From Phoronis australis (Eukaryota > Phoronida > Phoronidae): a stretch of DNA of 35,466 nucleotides. Numbering within the stretch: position 1 is the first letter of the stretch; each line of letters opens with the position of its first letter. The stretch spans positions 461,297-496,762 of the forward strand of contig NMRA01000311.1 of assembly GCA_002633005.1 (NCBI GenBank). Direction: 5' to 3'. The translations under genes and the position numbers were made by a program. The notes beneath the pieces are model-generated. The model saw nothing but the letters and a program-made list of their open reading frames with translations. It did no database searches and had not been told where the DNA came from. Shown in pieces: positions 1 through 11,754 of the stretch.

Positions 1-383
1 TCGCTGACCTGTATGACGTGGGAGGAGAGCGAGGAGGTGACTGTGAATTCACCGACCCTCAGGAAGGCATGGAAGGCTAAGAGGAACATAGCACGTGCGA
101 GAACCGAGTCCGCAAAAGAGCCGAGTGCAGAAGGGCAGGCGTCAAACAAGCGGTGAAGCAAAGCGGAAGTAATGGGCATGCGTGTGTCAGAATAAGGGCG
201 CAGATTGGAAGTGCCTTTTAGGATTTTTTTGATAAAAAAGGAGGAAGTGGGGTCAGGGAGGTTGTCAAGCTTGTGGACAAAGCTAATGGCAGAGACATAG
301 GACTGGATAGACGAGCTACTAAGCCCAGATTCGAAGTGATGAGAGATGTAGGTGGCCAGGAAAGAGGTATTAATGGGCTTAAT
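1..383 (-). pseudogene. Tyrosine recombinase fragment (DIRS/Crypton-like), cut by window edge
   Basis: The reverse strand is open from 383 to the left edge, about 127 codons. It reads as the N-terminal SAM-like DNA-binding region and the start of the catalytic domain of a phage-integrase-type tyrosine recombinase. Visible motifs are SIQSYVSAISFVHKL (DNA-binding helices), NLPDPTSSF, and MFLLAFHAFLRVGEFT. The Arg of FLRVGE (codon at 57-59) matches catalytic Arg I of XerD/DIRS recombinases. The rest of the catalytic domain (second Arg, His, Tyr) would lie left of the window. A TAA at 384-386 stops the frame just upstream, although coding-like sequence may continue beyond it, so this copy is probably a relic. 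Such proteins are common in invertebrate DIRS/Ngaro retrotransposons and Cryptons; which class cannot be told from this part. Confidence 0.75.
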
Positions 384-2294
384 TTAGTTAATTAGTTCTC
401 CAATGTCTTTCGGTTCCTCGTCCAACTTTTCCACATACAATCTGGAAATTTGTCTTTAGTGTCGTTTTTCGGGACCTACTTTGATCAGCAATACACACCG
501 CCCGCATCTGCCATTTTAACTCCGCCTGTGAGATACTGTATCCTGTAACAGCTAAAGAAGCCCGCCCGACGACTCTTCAGTAAATTTGACCATAGGCATA
601 CGGTGTCTATGTTTTGAGTGGAAGCCCTTGTTAGGAATCATCGGTTTATACTAAAATGCTCCCTCCAAAAACAGGTTTTGCTGTTTTACAGCCCTGCGCA
701 ATCGTACCAATAAAAAATTCAACATAACTTTTTTGGACAGAAAAAACGATCGTGTCCTTTTTACGGCAGGTATAACTATTCTGATATCGAAACCAGCTGT
801 CTCCACCGGACGTACTTGACTTCCAAAGTACAGTGTATAATCCTCGCGTTCTTACCCTTTGTTTGGATTGAAATATGTTACAACAGCTAGCGCGCGCTTG
901 AACTATTTCTCCTGCTAATCTTTCGCCGCCGTAATAATCAACGTATCGAGCCTGCTGGTTAGAAACTATTACAACTATCAGTTCTTCTCAAACATGGAAA
1001 TCATTCTAATCTGACTAGCAAAGTACAAAATATGAGTTCGACTTTATCAAGGAGAAGCAAACTAAATACAAACTTAATTTAGTCACCAAAAGCGCGGGTT
1101 TCACGGTAACTGCTGTTACACGTTGAAAGAGCGAATATTTGGGAATACGTTTTATATGAGACAATTCGTATAAAAACTCGTTTTACGATTTTTTTAGAAA
1201 AAAAAGCAGAAGAGTTATTTTTAGGCAGCTCCAAAAGTATTAGACCATGACAATGATGTATTAGTTATCCGTTTTGTGGCAGGCTTGCAATTTTTTTTTC
1301 TGCAGGCGGGATTCAGGCGGCGTTTTCACTCGTAAGTTACATGACAACATAGTAGGTTTTGATGTCATCATCATTCATCAGCTTTCGTTAAAAATAATTG
1401 AAGTTTACATACGCACTTTGCTCGGTTTCTCATTTGGGAGCTAAATGAAGATTATTAAAGAAAACCATGAAACGTTTACAGAGATACCCCGGCACATAGA
1501 TTTCAAATTGCACTCCAGTGGAAGTCACTTGCGACAAGAAGTGTTTACAAAAAGACCGTGTACAGGAGATGGATGTTATGAAAATTTGAAACGAAACAAG
1601 GTTTTTATATAAACACCGGGTTATGGTGACCTGAGACTTCAAGCTACTGCCTGTATACATGAAGCGGACGACGGCAGGTCATCATGAGAAACATAAATTT
1701 CTAACGCCACTCAAATCGCTTTTGACGTCAGATTCGCGATCCCTAATGAGTTGAACTATTTATTATTGAGGGACACAACCCACGCGTTTTTTGATCACAC
1801 CGGGGTCTTCATAACTTTCTGTAAAGGCCTTGAAAGCTCACGCAGTTGTTTCGGTCAGTTCTGAATAAGATTCCTGCCTGGCAAAGCCATCTAACTAATC
1901 CTACGAGTTAGTTACACCGACCGACTGTTCTATAATTAATCCCAAAGACTGTGTCAGTTCCAAGGGTTACGGTCAGAAGAATTAGATGATTCCGCTGTGC
2001 CGTGTTTACTTGCAGTTTTGTGCGCTGACGCCGTTACTGTAAAATACGACAGCAATCGTTTCATCATAATCGCACCCGATTCGCAAAGCTGTTAGAGCGA
2101 GATAATTCTCAACAAGAAGACTTTCGTGGAAAATCGAATTTTAACATCGATTCGGTTTTATATCTAACCCTGATCATCTCAAGACCAAATGGGACTTGCT
2201 TAGTCCTGGATCTGACATGAAACAGGAGCGTGTGGGGAAAAAGTGACGTCGACGACCGCGGAGAGTGACTGTCACTCAATAAAATAGTTGAGTA
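384..2294. other. Intergenic, no gene seen
   Basis: This is AT-rich sequence between the recombinase relic and the first gene. I find no exon with a domain or convincing splice sites on either strand. The only ORF above 70 codons (minus strand, 1430-1660) has no recognisable content. The last ~80 bases contain a TGACGTCG sequence near 2243, which resembles a CRE half-site, and a short palindrome GTGACTGTCAC near 2266. No TATA box was convincing. Confidence 0.5.
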
Positions 2295-2306
2295 ATGTGT
2301 CTTAAG

Positions 2307-2449
2307 ATGGGTTTGTGCGACTTGGATGACGATACGGGTCGGTGGATTGTTCCGCGATACGCAATATGCATTTTCTTCTGGAGCGGATTCCTGCTGTCCT
2401 TTCTAGGGGGTATGATCATTGTCAACGCCTATCTAGCACCAGACCCGGC
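2307..2449 (+). CDS. Exon 1 of two-pass membrane protein gene
   Basis: It encodes residues 1-47 plus two bases of codon 48 and ends at the consensus donor GC|GTAAGT (2450). Unspliced, the frame stops at once (GCG TAA), so the exon is well bounded. It holds TM1. Confidence 0.75.
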
Positions 2450-5400
2450 GTAAGTATAAGATTTAATTGTCGTTGTGGCATGCATTTTCAGAATAAAATA
2501 AAATTCAAGAACGTTATAATTTACCAGCTGTTTACTCATTGTCTTCGTGTAACTGACATGCATGTATGATCATCCAATTAGTGTGCTATCACTTTAGAAA
2601 AATACAAGGACCCATTAATTTCCTGGTCCTATACTAAAATGAAATTAAGGCATAGTGAAGTTTTGAAAAGCATACACCGGAAAGAGAAAACGTTCGCGGA
2701 GGCATCGCTTTTCAAAGCAGATCATTCTTACGTTTGAACTTCGATGGCTCACGACAGCTTTAGCTTGTGCGCTTGTTTTTACACTGCGCTTCACCTGACA
2801 TTGGGCATATTTTGCTGATCTGCATTTAAATGGTGGTTACACGGTAGCGAGGCTTGAGAACACCCTAAAATCCAACTAATTGGCTCTTGTTAAGTTTCCA
2901 AGTCCCTGTGATATTTTCGTCAAAATCTGCCTTAGTTTGAGGAAAGTTACACACCTAAAACCCTCAATTTCATTTCTGGGAAGTTATCATTTTTATTTTC
3001 ACTACTTGTATTAACAGAGATCAATGTAAATCGGAACCTTTGTCCATGAAATTAATGCTTAAGCATATCTACCCCGGCTGGTCTTATTCTTCTACATGTA
3101 CCTAGTATCGTCTCAAGTAATCATCAAGTTGAATTGCCAGTTATTTCGAAGCCGGCAGAAATCATGCGTCTAATTTAGTAAAGAAAACAACCCGAAACCT
3201 GTCTTGTAAAAGTGATAGATCTAAATAGAAAGTTAGTTTTTACAGGAAAAGGGAGTATCATAGCAACACGAGTGTACACAACTTGGTTATCATAGCGACA
3301 CGTGTGTGCACAACTTGGGTTATCATAGCGACATTCGTATTCACAACTTCGATTATCGTAGCGACACGCGTATACACACGTTGGATTATCACACCGATAC
3401 GCGTATACACAACTTGGATTATCATAGTGACACGCATGTACACAGCTTGGATTATCATACCGACACGCGTGTACACAACTTAGATTATCATAGCAACTCG
3501 CGTATACAAAACTTGGATTATCATAGCAACACGCGCATACGAAACTCGGCACTAATCTTACGTGCTGTCAAATATCACCAATGTTGGACAAGCTTGATCT
3601 TCAGTTTTTTTAAAAGGCTTTTAACGTTGTTGCGAGAGGAGGCCACGATTTCACCAAACATTGTTTGATGTGGCTATATTATCGAAGTTTAAAATTGTAA
3701 AGCATTTGTTTAGGGCTACTTACCGTGCATATTTCATGAAAAAGTTGAAAAAATGAAATTTTACCTTTACGCTATATTGTGTCTCAATGACTTGGTGAGA
3801 CTGAAATTAAAAAGCTACTTGCATTGCTTGATGGGGTGTTGATTCTGTTGAAGTTCACCCAGGTACTGATAAAACAACAAATAAAACTGTAGCATATTGT
3901 TTAAATTTCTGCCGGACAACTCCTGATCCATAAATAATTATCGTGAAAATAAATGACCCCAAATACACTCCGGCCATCACACGCATTCCAAAGTGCCCTT
4001 ACAAATCATCGTTCAGCAGAAAAAAAACTTGCCGCGTTTTATCGCTTCTGTTCATCTGTACAAATCTAATTACATTCCAGCCTTTTAAACTGCTCGTTAG
4101 GGCAATCAACGACGACTTAAATAACTGAAATGGCTTTTAAACACATTGTTGATTGATCAAGGGCATGATAAAAAATACCTGAAATTAGCTTGCGCTTGCT
4201 GATGTTCGTGTAATTAGGTGGTAGTACGTTAAAGTTCACTTGTTGGAAAGTCTGTAATACGATATCACACGGTGAATAAAAAGCTGCAGAAGAGTGCTTC
4301 ACAACGTTTTAGTTTTTGAAATCCTGTGTTATACAGGGCTGTATACTGTTGGTTTCGACACATATCAACGTTGTCGCCGAGAAATCCGAGTGTAACTCAG
4401 AATTCTCTTGTTTTAGCTCAGTGCACTCGTGCATTTAAGCTAGTCTCGCATTCCTGGGAAGAGATCATTTATATTTGATTATATGAACGTTGACAGGTAA
4501 AAGTGAATACAGTTATTTCCGGCAACGCTTCTCCTAAGCATTGCCGACGGGTTAAGTTGCATTTTGACCTGTTTGGCCGTTTAAAAACGAAAATTGAATA
4601 CGGCCTTTACTCTCATATAATTGTTTTTGTACTATCATTGTAACAAAATCATCGAAACCATCAGTGACTCAATAAAACGTTTAGCAGTTAATCATAAAAT
4701 TGCGAATTCGAAAATGGCCCATGTACGTTTTGCTAGTGATTTGAATTGTCGGCTCATTCGGCAACAATTCAATATCGGATAGGCATGGACAAGTATTTAT
4801 ATCCCAATTCTAGCGTTTCGGTTAATAGATGCCCCTTTAGCATATTTAGGACAGTGTTGGTGGTGAAAGCAAAGGACACCACCAACTATGTGTAACGGAA
4901 CGTGAGCACGTTTGAACACATGGATTGTGACGACCCTCAGTTTCCGCGTTGCGTAGAAATCAAATCAATGTCCCCTGCCAATTTTGGGAATAGGGAATCC
5001 TGAACGTCGGCATGACTTTTGTTGTGTTTTTATTTGTTTTATATCGCTAAGCTCTCTTCAGGAATTACTGCCAATATTTCAGATGGTTACCTTTATGTTT
5101 GCTCGCTTTCTTGAAAATATCTGAAAAAATACAACGATTTTTTCGACAGTGAAACAAAGATGTCGTGAGGGTTTTCTCGCACTCAATTTCCATGGAAAAC
5201 GTTTTGTGATAACCCCAAAAACAACATGCTGGCATCGTTTTTTGTATACACTACCGCCCTCCCCTGTAAATCCGTATGTGGTTAAATGCCGTAGAACACA
5301 ACTGAACTTTCTTCCAAAGGAATATATATACTTGCATATGGTCAACGTTGGTGGTCGTTCAGCTGAGTTAGCTTTATAACACGCCACAAGTTCAGAATTT

Positions 5401-8400
5401 AATTGTAGGAGTATGACTCCACGCATTAGGAGATATATAGATTGCCCAAAAACGCATCTGGTCTGTCTGGACTACAGATATAACACGTGTACTCGTAGTA
5501 GGGCTGTAGACAGTATAGGGTTGTGCTGAACATCTTTAAGTGTCTGTACTGTACGTTCAGGAAGTAATTAAAGCAATTACGCTATCAAATGGTGCTAAAA
5601 TATTGTAACATTCGGCCTAAATAGTGTTTAAACAGCTGGCGGGACTCCCCGGTTTGACCGTGGTTACAATCCTCCAGCTAGTCGCCGAGGAATGGTTGCA
5701 ATTAAAGAAATACATACTGTTGCCAAGAATGAGCGAAATAAATATAAGTTGCGTACGCTTTATTTTATTTTTTTTATTTATTTCGTTTTTTAAGTCAGTG
5801 ACTCAGTTGCGTGTATTTGAAGCTGCTACAAATTCGCCTTCAGACAAAAAGTCACTTTTGATTTAAGTCATTAGCCGTAAACGACGATTTCTCCCCAAGT
5901 TGAAACGTCCTTAAACGCGCTATCCATCAGACGCTAACTTTTGATTTAGACTACTTCCCGTTATGAAAATGGCTTCAAAATTTTCCGTAGTGTAAATCAG
6001 CTGGTGATTGATTTCTGTGCTTCCGAAGAACTGCAAGTTTGCTATTTCTTGATATAAGGTTGTACAAGTTGGCTTGTCACATCGTGTCATTTTATGTGCC
6101 AAGCATAGTCTGAATAAAATTGCAAGCAACAATGCCAAGAAGTTATTCCTCGCCTGAAGAAAAAAACAAGTTGAAACCAATGTTTGTGATAAGGGGTCTA
6201 AACCAAATGTCCAATTGTTTCACGGAACGCTTTAAAAGTGATATGAGAAAGGTCTGAAAGGACCACCAGTTTGTTATTGTACCATGCATGTCATGTAAAA
6301 TAACCACTGATGAATCGGGGGACCATACAGGTGTACATGGCACATACATGTACAATAACCACTGAAGAGTCGGGGGACTATGCATGGCACGTACAATAAC
6401 CATTGGTGAATCAGGGTCCATGCATGGGACGTAACAGTAACCACTGATGATTCGAGGGACCACGCGTGGCACATGCAATAAACATTGATGAATTGAGGGA
6501 AGCTATCTCGTTGAACCTGGTCTCATCCAATTATTTACAAGAGAAGAAATGACTTCTAAAATGAGCGAGAAACAACTCATGCGAGTTTTACAACGCAAAC
6601 TTGAATTTTGATCCTCATCTATCTGGAAATGGAGCAACCACGGGGACTCGGCGTCACCAGAAAACCGGAAATGAAGTATAGTTAACGTTTCACTTTCAAG
6701 TCGCGTTATATTTGAACAGACCAGTGCGCAAGTTTCACGAACATTGGATTTGAAGAGCTCGCCGGAAAAGTTTAATCATGAGTATGAAAATATTCACGAG
6801 CCGATTTAATGAATGTTACAGGAGTCGCGGCCTGCCGTGTTTTGATAAAGGAGTGCGTTTTACGTCAAGGTCAAGCTTTCGACTTTTCGTTGCGTCAAGC
6901 GATTTTCTGAGCAATTCTGTAGATAATTACGAAACCACAAACGAGTAATAAATTGTTTTGAAGTGTGATCGGTGGTGCTTCGTGAGTTAGTGAGATTCCT
7001 TTGCACCATGGACACGGTTGAAATTCTCAGAAAGTTATTAACCGTAACTATCGACAAGAAAAACTGCATTCACAGCTTGATTAGCCAATTAGCAGAATGG
7101 ACGTTTAAAACAGGCCATCAACAATTTTGAGTGAAATCTGAAACGACTTTGATCGAACGGGCCAGAGAAAGAAAAGAAAGAAAAATCGATTCGTGATATA
7201 TTCACATCGCATAATGGTACCATCAAGAAACCACCGCCCGGACACGGGTATAGGCCTACATGATATCTGGTGACGAAATTGTCAAAACTTCAAAGGTGTT
7301 GTCATTTTGAAAATATTAACTTGACGTGTTCAATACTTCGCAAAAATATCCATACCTTTTCTTCCTTTCTTCTTTTTACCACTTTCAAAATGTAGAACTA
7401 GTTTCAGTAATCGAACTATTTATGTAAAATTGGAGCATTTCGTAAATTACAGATCTTGATAAAACGTTTTTTTTATTTCCACTTCATAAAAACTGACAGC
7501 CTGTGTGCCATTCAACCTTGCATGGCGATTCTTGTCGATGGGGTACTATGAGTAATTCTAAAATCTGTTAGGTTTTGCATTTAAAAATTAAATGCTTCTA
7601 TGTCTCATTATAGCAGTTTCTCTGCAAAAAATCTTTACCACTAATGAAACCTGAACTCCAGTTATACTCGGCCACGCTTACCACCAAATTTGTTCGTGCT
7701 AATTGCCAACATGTACGACACAGTTTCTGTGTGGTTAGAGTTCAGGTTCCGTGGTAAGATTTTTTGTGCGTGGTGACAGGTTTTTTACTTAATAAATCAC
7801 AGAGACATATTTTCGGCGCATAGTTGTTGTTTACGTTCGACGTATGTCCCGAAAATGATAATGAAGGGCGCCCGAATCTCTGTTTACATGGCCAAGCTCT
7901 GTTTACATGACCAAGTCATCAAAATAATTGTTGAATCTTTTGCTGTCTCTGTCACTTAGTAGAACATCTTGTGAATGGAACAAAAATAGCATCGTTCTGT
8001 AAAGACTGTTTCCACCATCCGAAAACTGGTAAATAGCTGGTCAATATGCTGGCATTCCCATATAGGAGCCGAGTGTTCTTACATACAATGTAAGTGGCGT
8101 ACACGTATCTAGCCATGTTGCTCATTTATGGACGGGTTTTCACTACCAGCCTCCCTGCAAACTGGTGACCTAGGATTAAAGGGGTAGATACCTTTCATGT
8201 CAAGAAATACCCTTTCGTAGAACTTTTCCGTCTTGTGACATTTAGCCCATCCGGGACAGTTTTCCGTAGACTTAATTTCGCAAGAAAAAAGCAAGGTCTC
8301 ACAAGACTTCGCAAAATCACGCAAGCAAAAATCGCTAGACTTTTTCGCAAGTATTCTCGGGAGCTTACCACTGAGCTTGTCTAGGAAAATGGCTGGCATT

Positions 8401-10906
8401 GAAGTGATTGGTCGGTGAGGTTGGAGTGTTGTATTACGGCATTGAATTCAGTATTTCTGTTTCAAAAGTGGAGATTTTTGCCGCGAGTGCAAGCTTACAT
8501 CTTGCGGTCTACCGATTTCATTCAATAAACGTTACGTCATTAGTCCGGAAGTCGGAAAAGGTAGCGTCCGTTTAAACAAGACTTCCCTCAAGTTCTGCAT
8601 ATCAAATGTATGCTTATACGCGTTCTGCATGTGTTAGTTCCTCAAATGGGAAGCACGTGAGTAGAAGCGATATCAGTCAACTATTGAAATCTACTTTGTT
8701 AGTCACGGTTACTATTAACTAGCGCTGACACTTTCCATTCCATGGTTTACTCTACATTATAGCATATACTTAAATAAGGCTGAGATACAAGAAACAAGGA
8801 ATTTATGTAATGAGAAATCGCCATATTTATTCCGATGAAGAAATATTCCAAAATGCGGTATATCCATTATTTTGACAAAATCACAACACCTAGATTTTTC
8901 TTACATGTTTTAATATTCCCCTATTCTTCCTTGTCTTCTTTTTCTTCGACTTCTTCTTTTCTCATCTTGTTCAATTAATAAACGTCAAACTCCCAACTTA
9001 TTGGAGCATTCTGACAGAATAGTTTTGAACATTTCCAAAAATTTAAAGTGCGGTTGCCGGAGTGGTTTCTCTAAACAACAAGGCACGTTCAACCTCGTTC
9101 TCGAGAGCACGTGAAGAAGGCTACAGAACAGATAAAACTGATTAGCACACAATTCTCATTACGACAGTTTACATATACATTAGCATGTAAATCCGTGATG
9201 TGCAGTACACCGTCCGTAGCCTTTCAAAAATTACCGCAACACATGGGTCTTCCTCTGAACCAATACACCGACTTGAGAATTTCTCTAAAATCTAGTAATC
9301 GTGTCGAATTTAAATAAGATATTGTGGACATGTAGCACCCCGAAGGTGTCAGATTTATTTATTGAAGTACTTATGCTATTAATTCCATATGCCAGTCTTG
9401 CAATCGCCTTTGAGGATCTCCGGTATGCATACATCCGGCAATGTAATGCGCTAATTGTTACATAACTTTATAAACGTATTATCTCACTCTCCCTGCAAGA
9501 AACAAGACGAGGCCGATGTTATAACAATAGTTTAAATCAAAATTTGTTTTTGACAGGAGACATAGGTTTGTTGCTTCTTATTAATGATTTTCTGGTTTAC
9601 TTTCAGGGCCCTAACGGCAGGTGGCGGTGTTCTGTTAGCTGTGGGAATTGTCCTGTTAGTGATCTGTCTCGTACTCACTTTTCATTCGTATCTTGTTGTA
9701 ATGAGCGCAGAGGACAATAAAAAGGTGGGTCCAGTGAAAGACAGAACAGTTTCTTTTTTAAACGAAAAAGGAAAAACAAAATCGATTAGATGTGTAATAT
9801 TTGATTTTTTGAGAAACGAGAATGGAAAAGCAGGATTCCTTGTTCATTTTTCTATAACGAAATGAAAATTAACCTCATTTATTTTTACCCTTTGCAAGGA
9901 GTTGACTTCAGATTTGCGTAATTTCGAATATATGCGGATGGGGCAAAACGCGCTTTCACAGTCCATTGAAAGTAAACTGCAATCCCCACCGACGTGAACT
10001 ATTTCGATGGCATTGCAATGTCATTAAGAAAAAATGCACTTTGTAAATACCCATTCAATAATTTTGAGAAAGAAATCAGAACATTCAATTCAAATACAAA
10101 CCAAAATTCAGTATAACAACATCTTGGTAGTCGTTGTATTATCTGCTCCAATGACGCCTTGTTCACTGTGATGTCTTAGTGTCTGCGCTACTTATTTTTT
10201 TGTGATCACGGAACAGCCGGATTAAAACACCCAGGGCCCGTTTTAAGAAACTGACTTAAATCTAAAATTTGTCTCAACTTCCAAACTTTGAACCTTTCTC
10301 ATCCGGTAAGATAGCCAAAATTAAGGTAAGTGAAGTCCAAGTTAAAATCCGAGTCTTTATCGAAACGGTCTTGAGACAAATTTAAGTTTCACCTTAAAAT
10401 TGATTGAGATTTAAGATTTGTCTTGGCAAAGTCAGTTATCTTGGAACGGACCCCAGTATTGCAAAAACGTTGTTTTACAGGCTAAAGTCAACAATAATAT
10501 GACCATTATTCACCATCCTGAGAAGCAACCTCTTCGCCCTTATGGTGACTACGAATACCAGCGCCCTCCTGGTACGGTGACCTTCAACGCCATCGACTCT
10601 GTGTTACGTGTTGACGGCCACGATAGTTTAGCATCACGCCGACAATTAACCGAATCTGGAGATTCAAACCATCGTGATGGTGCCATAGCGCACAAGCCGC
10701 CGCCGTTTCCCCGTTCAGAGGGACGACATGTAACCCCAGTCAGGCAACCCATCCGAAGTTTGCGCAAGACGCGTCCTGCTAGTCAGCCTTTGAGTCCAGA
10801 CGAGATAGACGTTCCAACGTACGGCGAGGTGACAATTGCCGATTCTAAAGTCAGCCTTTACGATAACGTGCAATATCAGTGGCCAAATAAGAAAACAGCT
10901 GCATGA
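2307..10906 (+). CDS. Two-pass membrane protein gene, 3 exons (2307-2449, 9607-9724, 10481-10906)
   Basis: The three exons join to 687 nt, encoding 228 residues. Residues 1-17 are short and acidic (CDLDDD). TM1 is about 18-42 (AICIFFWSGFLLSFLGG), and a short loop APDPAALTA follows. TM2 is about 53-76 (GGGVLLAVGIVLLVICLV). The remaining ~150 residues form a polar tail with tyrosine motifs (YGDYEY, YDNVQY), a PPPFPR stretch that could bind SH3 domains, and many Ser/Arg. Hairpin topology with both ends cytoplasmic is inferred from the basic/polar tail. Introns are phase 2 and phase 0, and every junction keeps the frame. Start: ATG at 2307 has a strong context (AAGATGG). An in-frame ATG at 2295, directly after a TGA, would add MCLK in a weaker context. 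I do not recognise the family. It is a plausible small signalling or adaptor membrane protein, but that is a guess. Confidence 0.75.
3256..3545. repeat. 33-bp minisatellite, about 9 copies
   Basis: A degenerate tandem array has unit TTGGATTATCATAGCGACAC followed by GCGTATACACAAC (33 bp). Units are aligned head to tail and differ at several positions each. Because 33 is a multiple of three and units lack stops in several frames, it creates long repetitive ORFs on both strands at once; these are artefacts. The alternating purine-pyrimidine CGCGTATACAC part is shared by most units. Confidence 0.9.
6280..6499. repeat. ~41-bp imperfect tandem repeat, 4-5 copies
   Basis: The repeated unit is roughly AATAACCACTGATGAATCGG followed by GGGACCATGCATGGCACGTAC. 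The first copy carries an extra GTGTACATGGCACATAC-like insertion. Units differ by 10-25%. The overlapping minus-strand ORFs of 111 and 66 codons are repeat artefacts. Confidence 0.8.
7624..7769. repeat. Inverted repeat / hairpin (~33-bp arms), MITE-like
   Basis: The left arm, 7624-7659 (GCAAAAAATCTTTACCAC... AACCTGAACTC), is nearly the reverse complement of the right arm, 7737-7769 (AGAGTTCAGGTT... GGTAAGATTTTTTGTGC). The spacer is about 77 bases. A transcript of the intron could fold into a long stem. No protein is encoded inside, and no clear target-site duplication was found. Confidence 0.7.
8258..8440. repeat. Dispersed repeat copy 1 (related to 15905-16060)
   Basis: It shares an ordered set of short matches with 15905-16060: TTCCGTAGACT at the start, CACGCAAG in the middle, CG(C/T)(A/G)AGTAT...GAGAACTTAC-like sequence, and GTGATTGGTCGGTG at the end. 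Rich in CGCAAG/CGCAAA motifs. It is probably a non-autonomous element family; its ends are not defined. Confidence 0.45.
9607..9724 (+). CDS. Exon 2 of two-pass membrane protein gene
   Basis: The acceptor is TTTACTTTCAG|G at 9606; the first base completes the Ala codon split in exon 1. The exon encodes TM2 and ends in AATAAAAAG|GTGGGT, phase 0. The following intron stays open in frame for 46 more codons to 9865, so intron retention would give a TM-anchored protein with a different short tail. Confidence 0.75.
10232..10456. mobile_element. MITE-like element with ~24-bp terminal inverted repeats
   Basis: The left end, CAGGGCCCGTTTTAAGAAAC followed by TGAC (10232-10255), matches the reverse complement of the right end, GTCAGTTATCTTGGAACGG followed by ACCCCAG (10431-10456), with a few mismatches. 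The ~225-bp body is non-coding and itself partly palindromic, with repeated TTAAATTTGTCTCAA-like blocks. It ends about 25 bases before the exon 3 acceptor (10480). No obvious target-site duplication flanks it. Confidence 0.7.
10481..10906 (+). CDS. Exon 3 (terminal) of two-pass membrane protein gene
   Basis: The acceptor is TTGTTTTACAG at 10480, and the exon reads in phase 0 from AKVNNNM to TGA at 10904-10906. It encodes the 141-residue hydrophilic tail, with YEYQRPPG early, a PPPFPR stretch midway, and PTYGEV and YDNVQYQW near the C-terminus. G+C is visibly higher than in the flanks, as expected of coding sequence. Confidence 0.8.
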   Translation, partial: AKVNNNMTIIHHPEKQPLRPYGDYEYQRPPGTVTFNAIDSVLRVDGHDSLASRRQLTESGDSNHRDGAIAHKPPPFPRSEGRHVTPVRQPIRSLRKTRPASQPLSPDEIDVPTYGEVTIADSKVSLYDNVQYQWPNKKTAA

Positions 10907-11748
10907 GCGTCGAACAGCGATAAAGCAGTTGACATAGTCTGATTTATGGAGAAGGCAAGGGGCCGACTTTCAAGCAAGTCATAAATGGGACGCCGTTTTA
11001 GAACAATCTCGTAAATGTCTGTCGTTGGATATTGTAGTCGGACCTTGGTGATATCCTAAATACGTCTGTGTCTTGCTGGGACTGAATTATTCTGTTCTAT
11101 GAATGAGTTCAATTGTTGGTTTTGAACCACGTGTCTGCGTCTTGATCACCAGCGTTTATCCAAATGCATGCATGTACACTGCTACAGTGTGTAAATATAA
11201 CGCAATAGAACAAAACATAAGAATGCCTAAGATATAAAATTTACAAATATGCTGTATTATTAACCACTTTCACGAGTACGAGAAGGAAGGAACATTTTAT
11301 TGATTTTATTAACTCGTAGTATTTTCATAAATGAAAAATACAAATAGGTTAGCAGAAAAGGCGAACATTTTCTTCGTAGTTTATATTAGTATAGGACTAG
11401 GGATTTGAAGATATTCTTATGTATAAAGTTGCCGATGAATGGCAAAATGTTATCTTGAAACCAATATTTTGTAAAGTGTCGTGTCTCAACATACATTTTA
11501 TGGAACGTTTTTAAAATACGGGTAAGGTCAATAACATAGTTGGTTCTGGTCTCTGATTTTTTTTTGAAAATCGAATCAGTTGTGCGCTATTTAAGTCTCT
11601 CACGATTTTCAAAAAAGAAAATCTCCCTGAGAAGAGCAAACTTATATAGGATTTGTTTTCTTTTATTTTCACCCATCGATTGACAAATCACAGCGTATTT
11701 TACAACCTGGTTACTTTTGTTTTTGTGCCTTTGAGTAACTTTTTTATT

Positions 11749-11754
11749 AATAAA
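11749..11754 (+). terminator. Candidate poly(A) signal for the two-pass membrane protein gene
   Basis: This is the first canonical AATAAA after the stop codon, about 840 bases downstream. Another lies at 12174-12179. In AT-rich DNA such hexamers arise easily by chance, so it is only a candidate. Confidence 0.25.

Larger units (their letters stand above)
2450..9606 (+). other. Intron 1 (7.2 kb) of the two-pass membrane protein gene
   Basis: This GT-AG intron carries several repeats listed separately (3256-3545, 6280-6499, 7624-7769, 8258-8440). Open frames of 60-125 codons occur on both strands, for example 5079-5426 minus and 5149-5379 plus, but none has a recognisable domain or matching splice sites. 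I see no nested gene. Confidence 0.55.

Noticed and set aside
3175-3668. ORFs of 125, 120, 72 and 66 codons on both strands
   Set aside because: They all lie over the 33-bp tandem repeat and are open only because the unit has no stops in several frames.
5079-5426. Overlapping ORFs on both strands (115 and 76 codons)
   Set aside because: It may be part of a dispersed repeat, but I could not identify ends or a second copy in the window.
6143-6478. Minus-strand ORF of 111 codons with repeated HAWSLESSVV-like units
   Set aside because: It is an artefact of the ~41-bp tandem repeat; no splice sites or start context support it.
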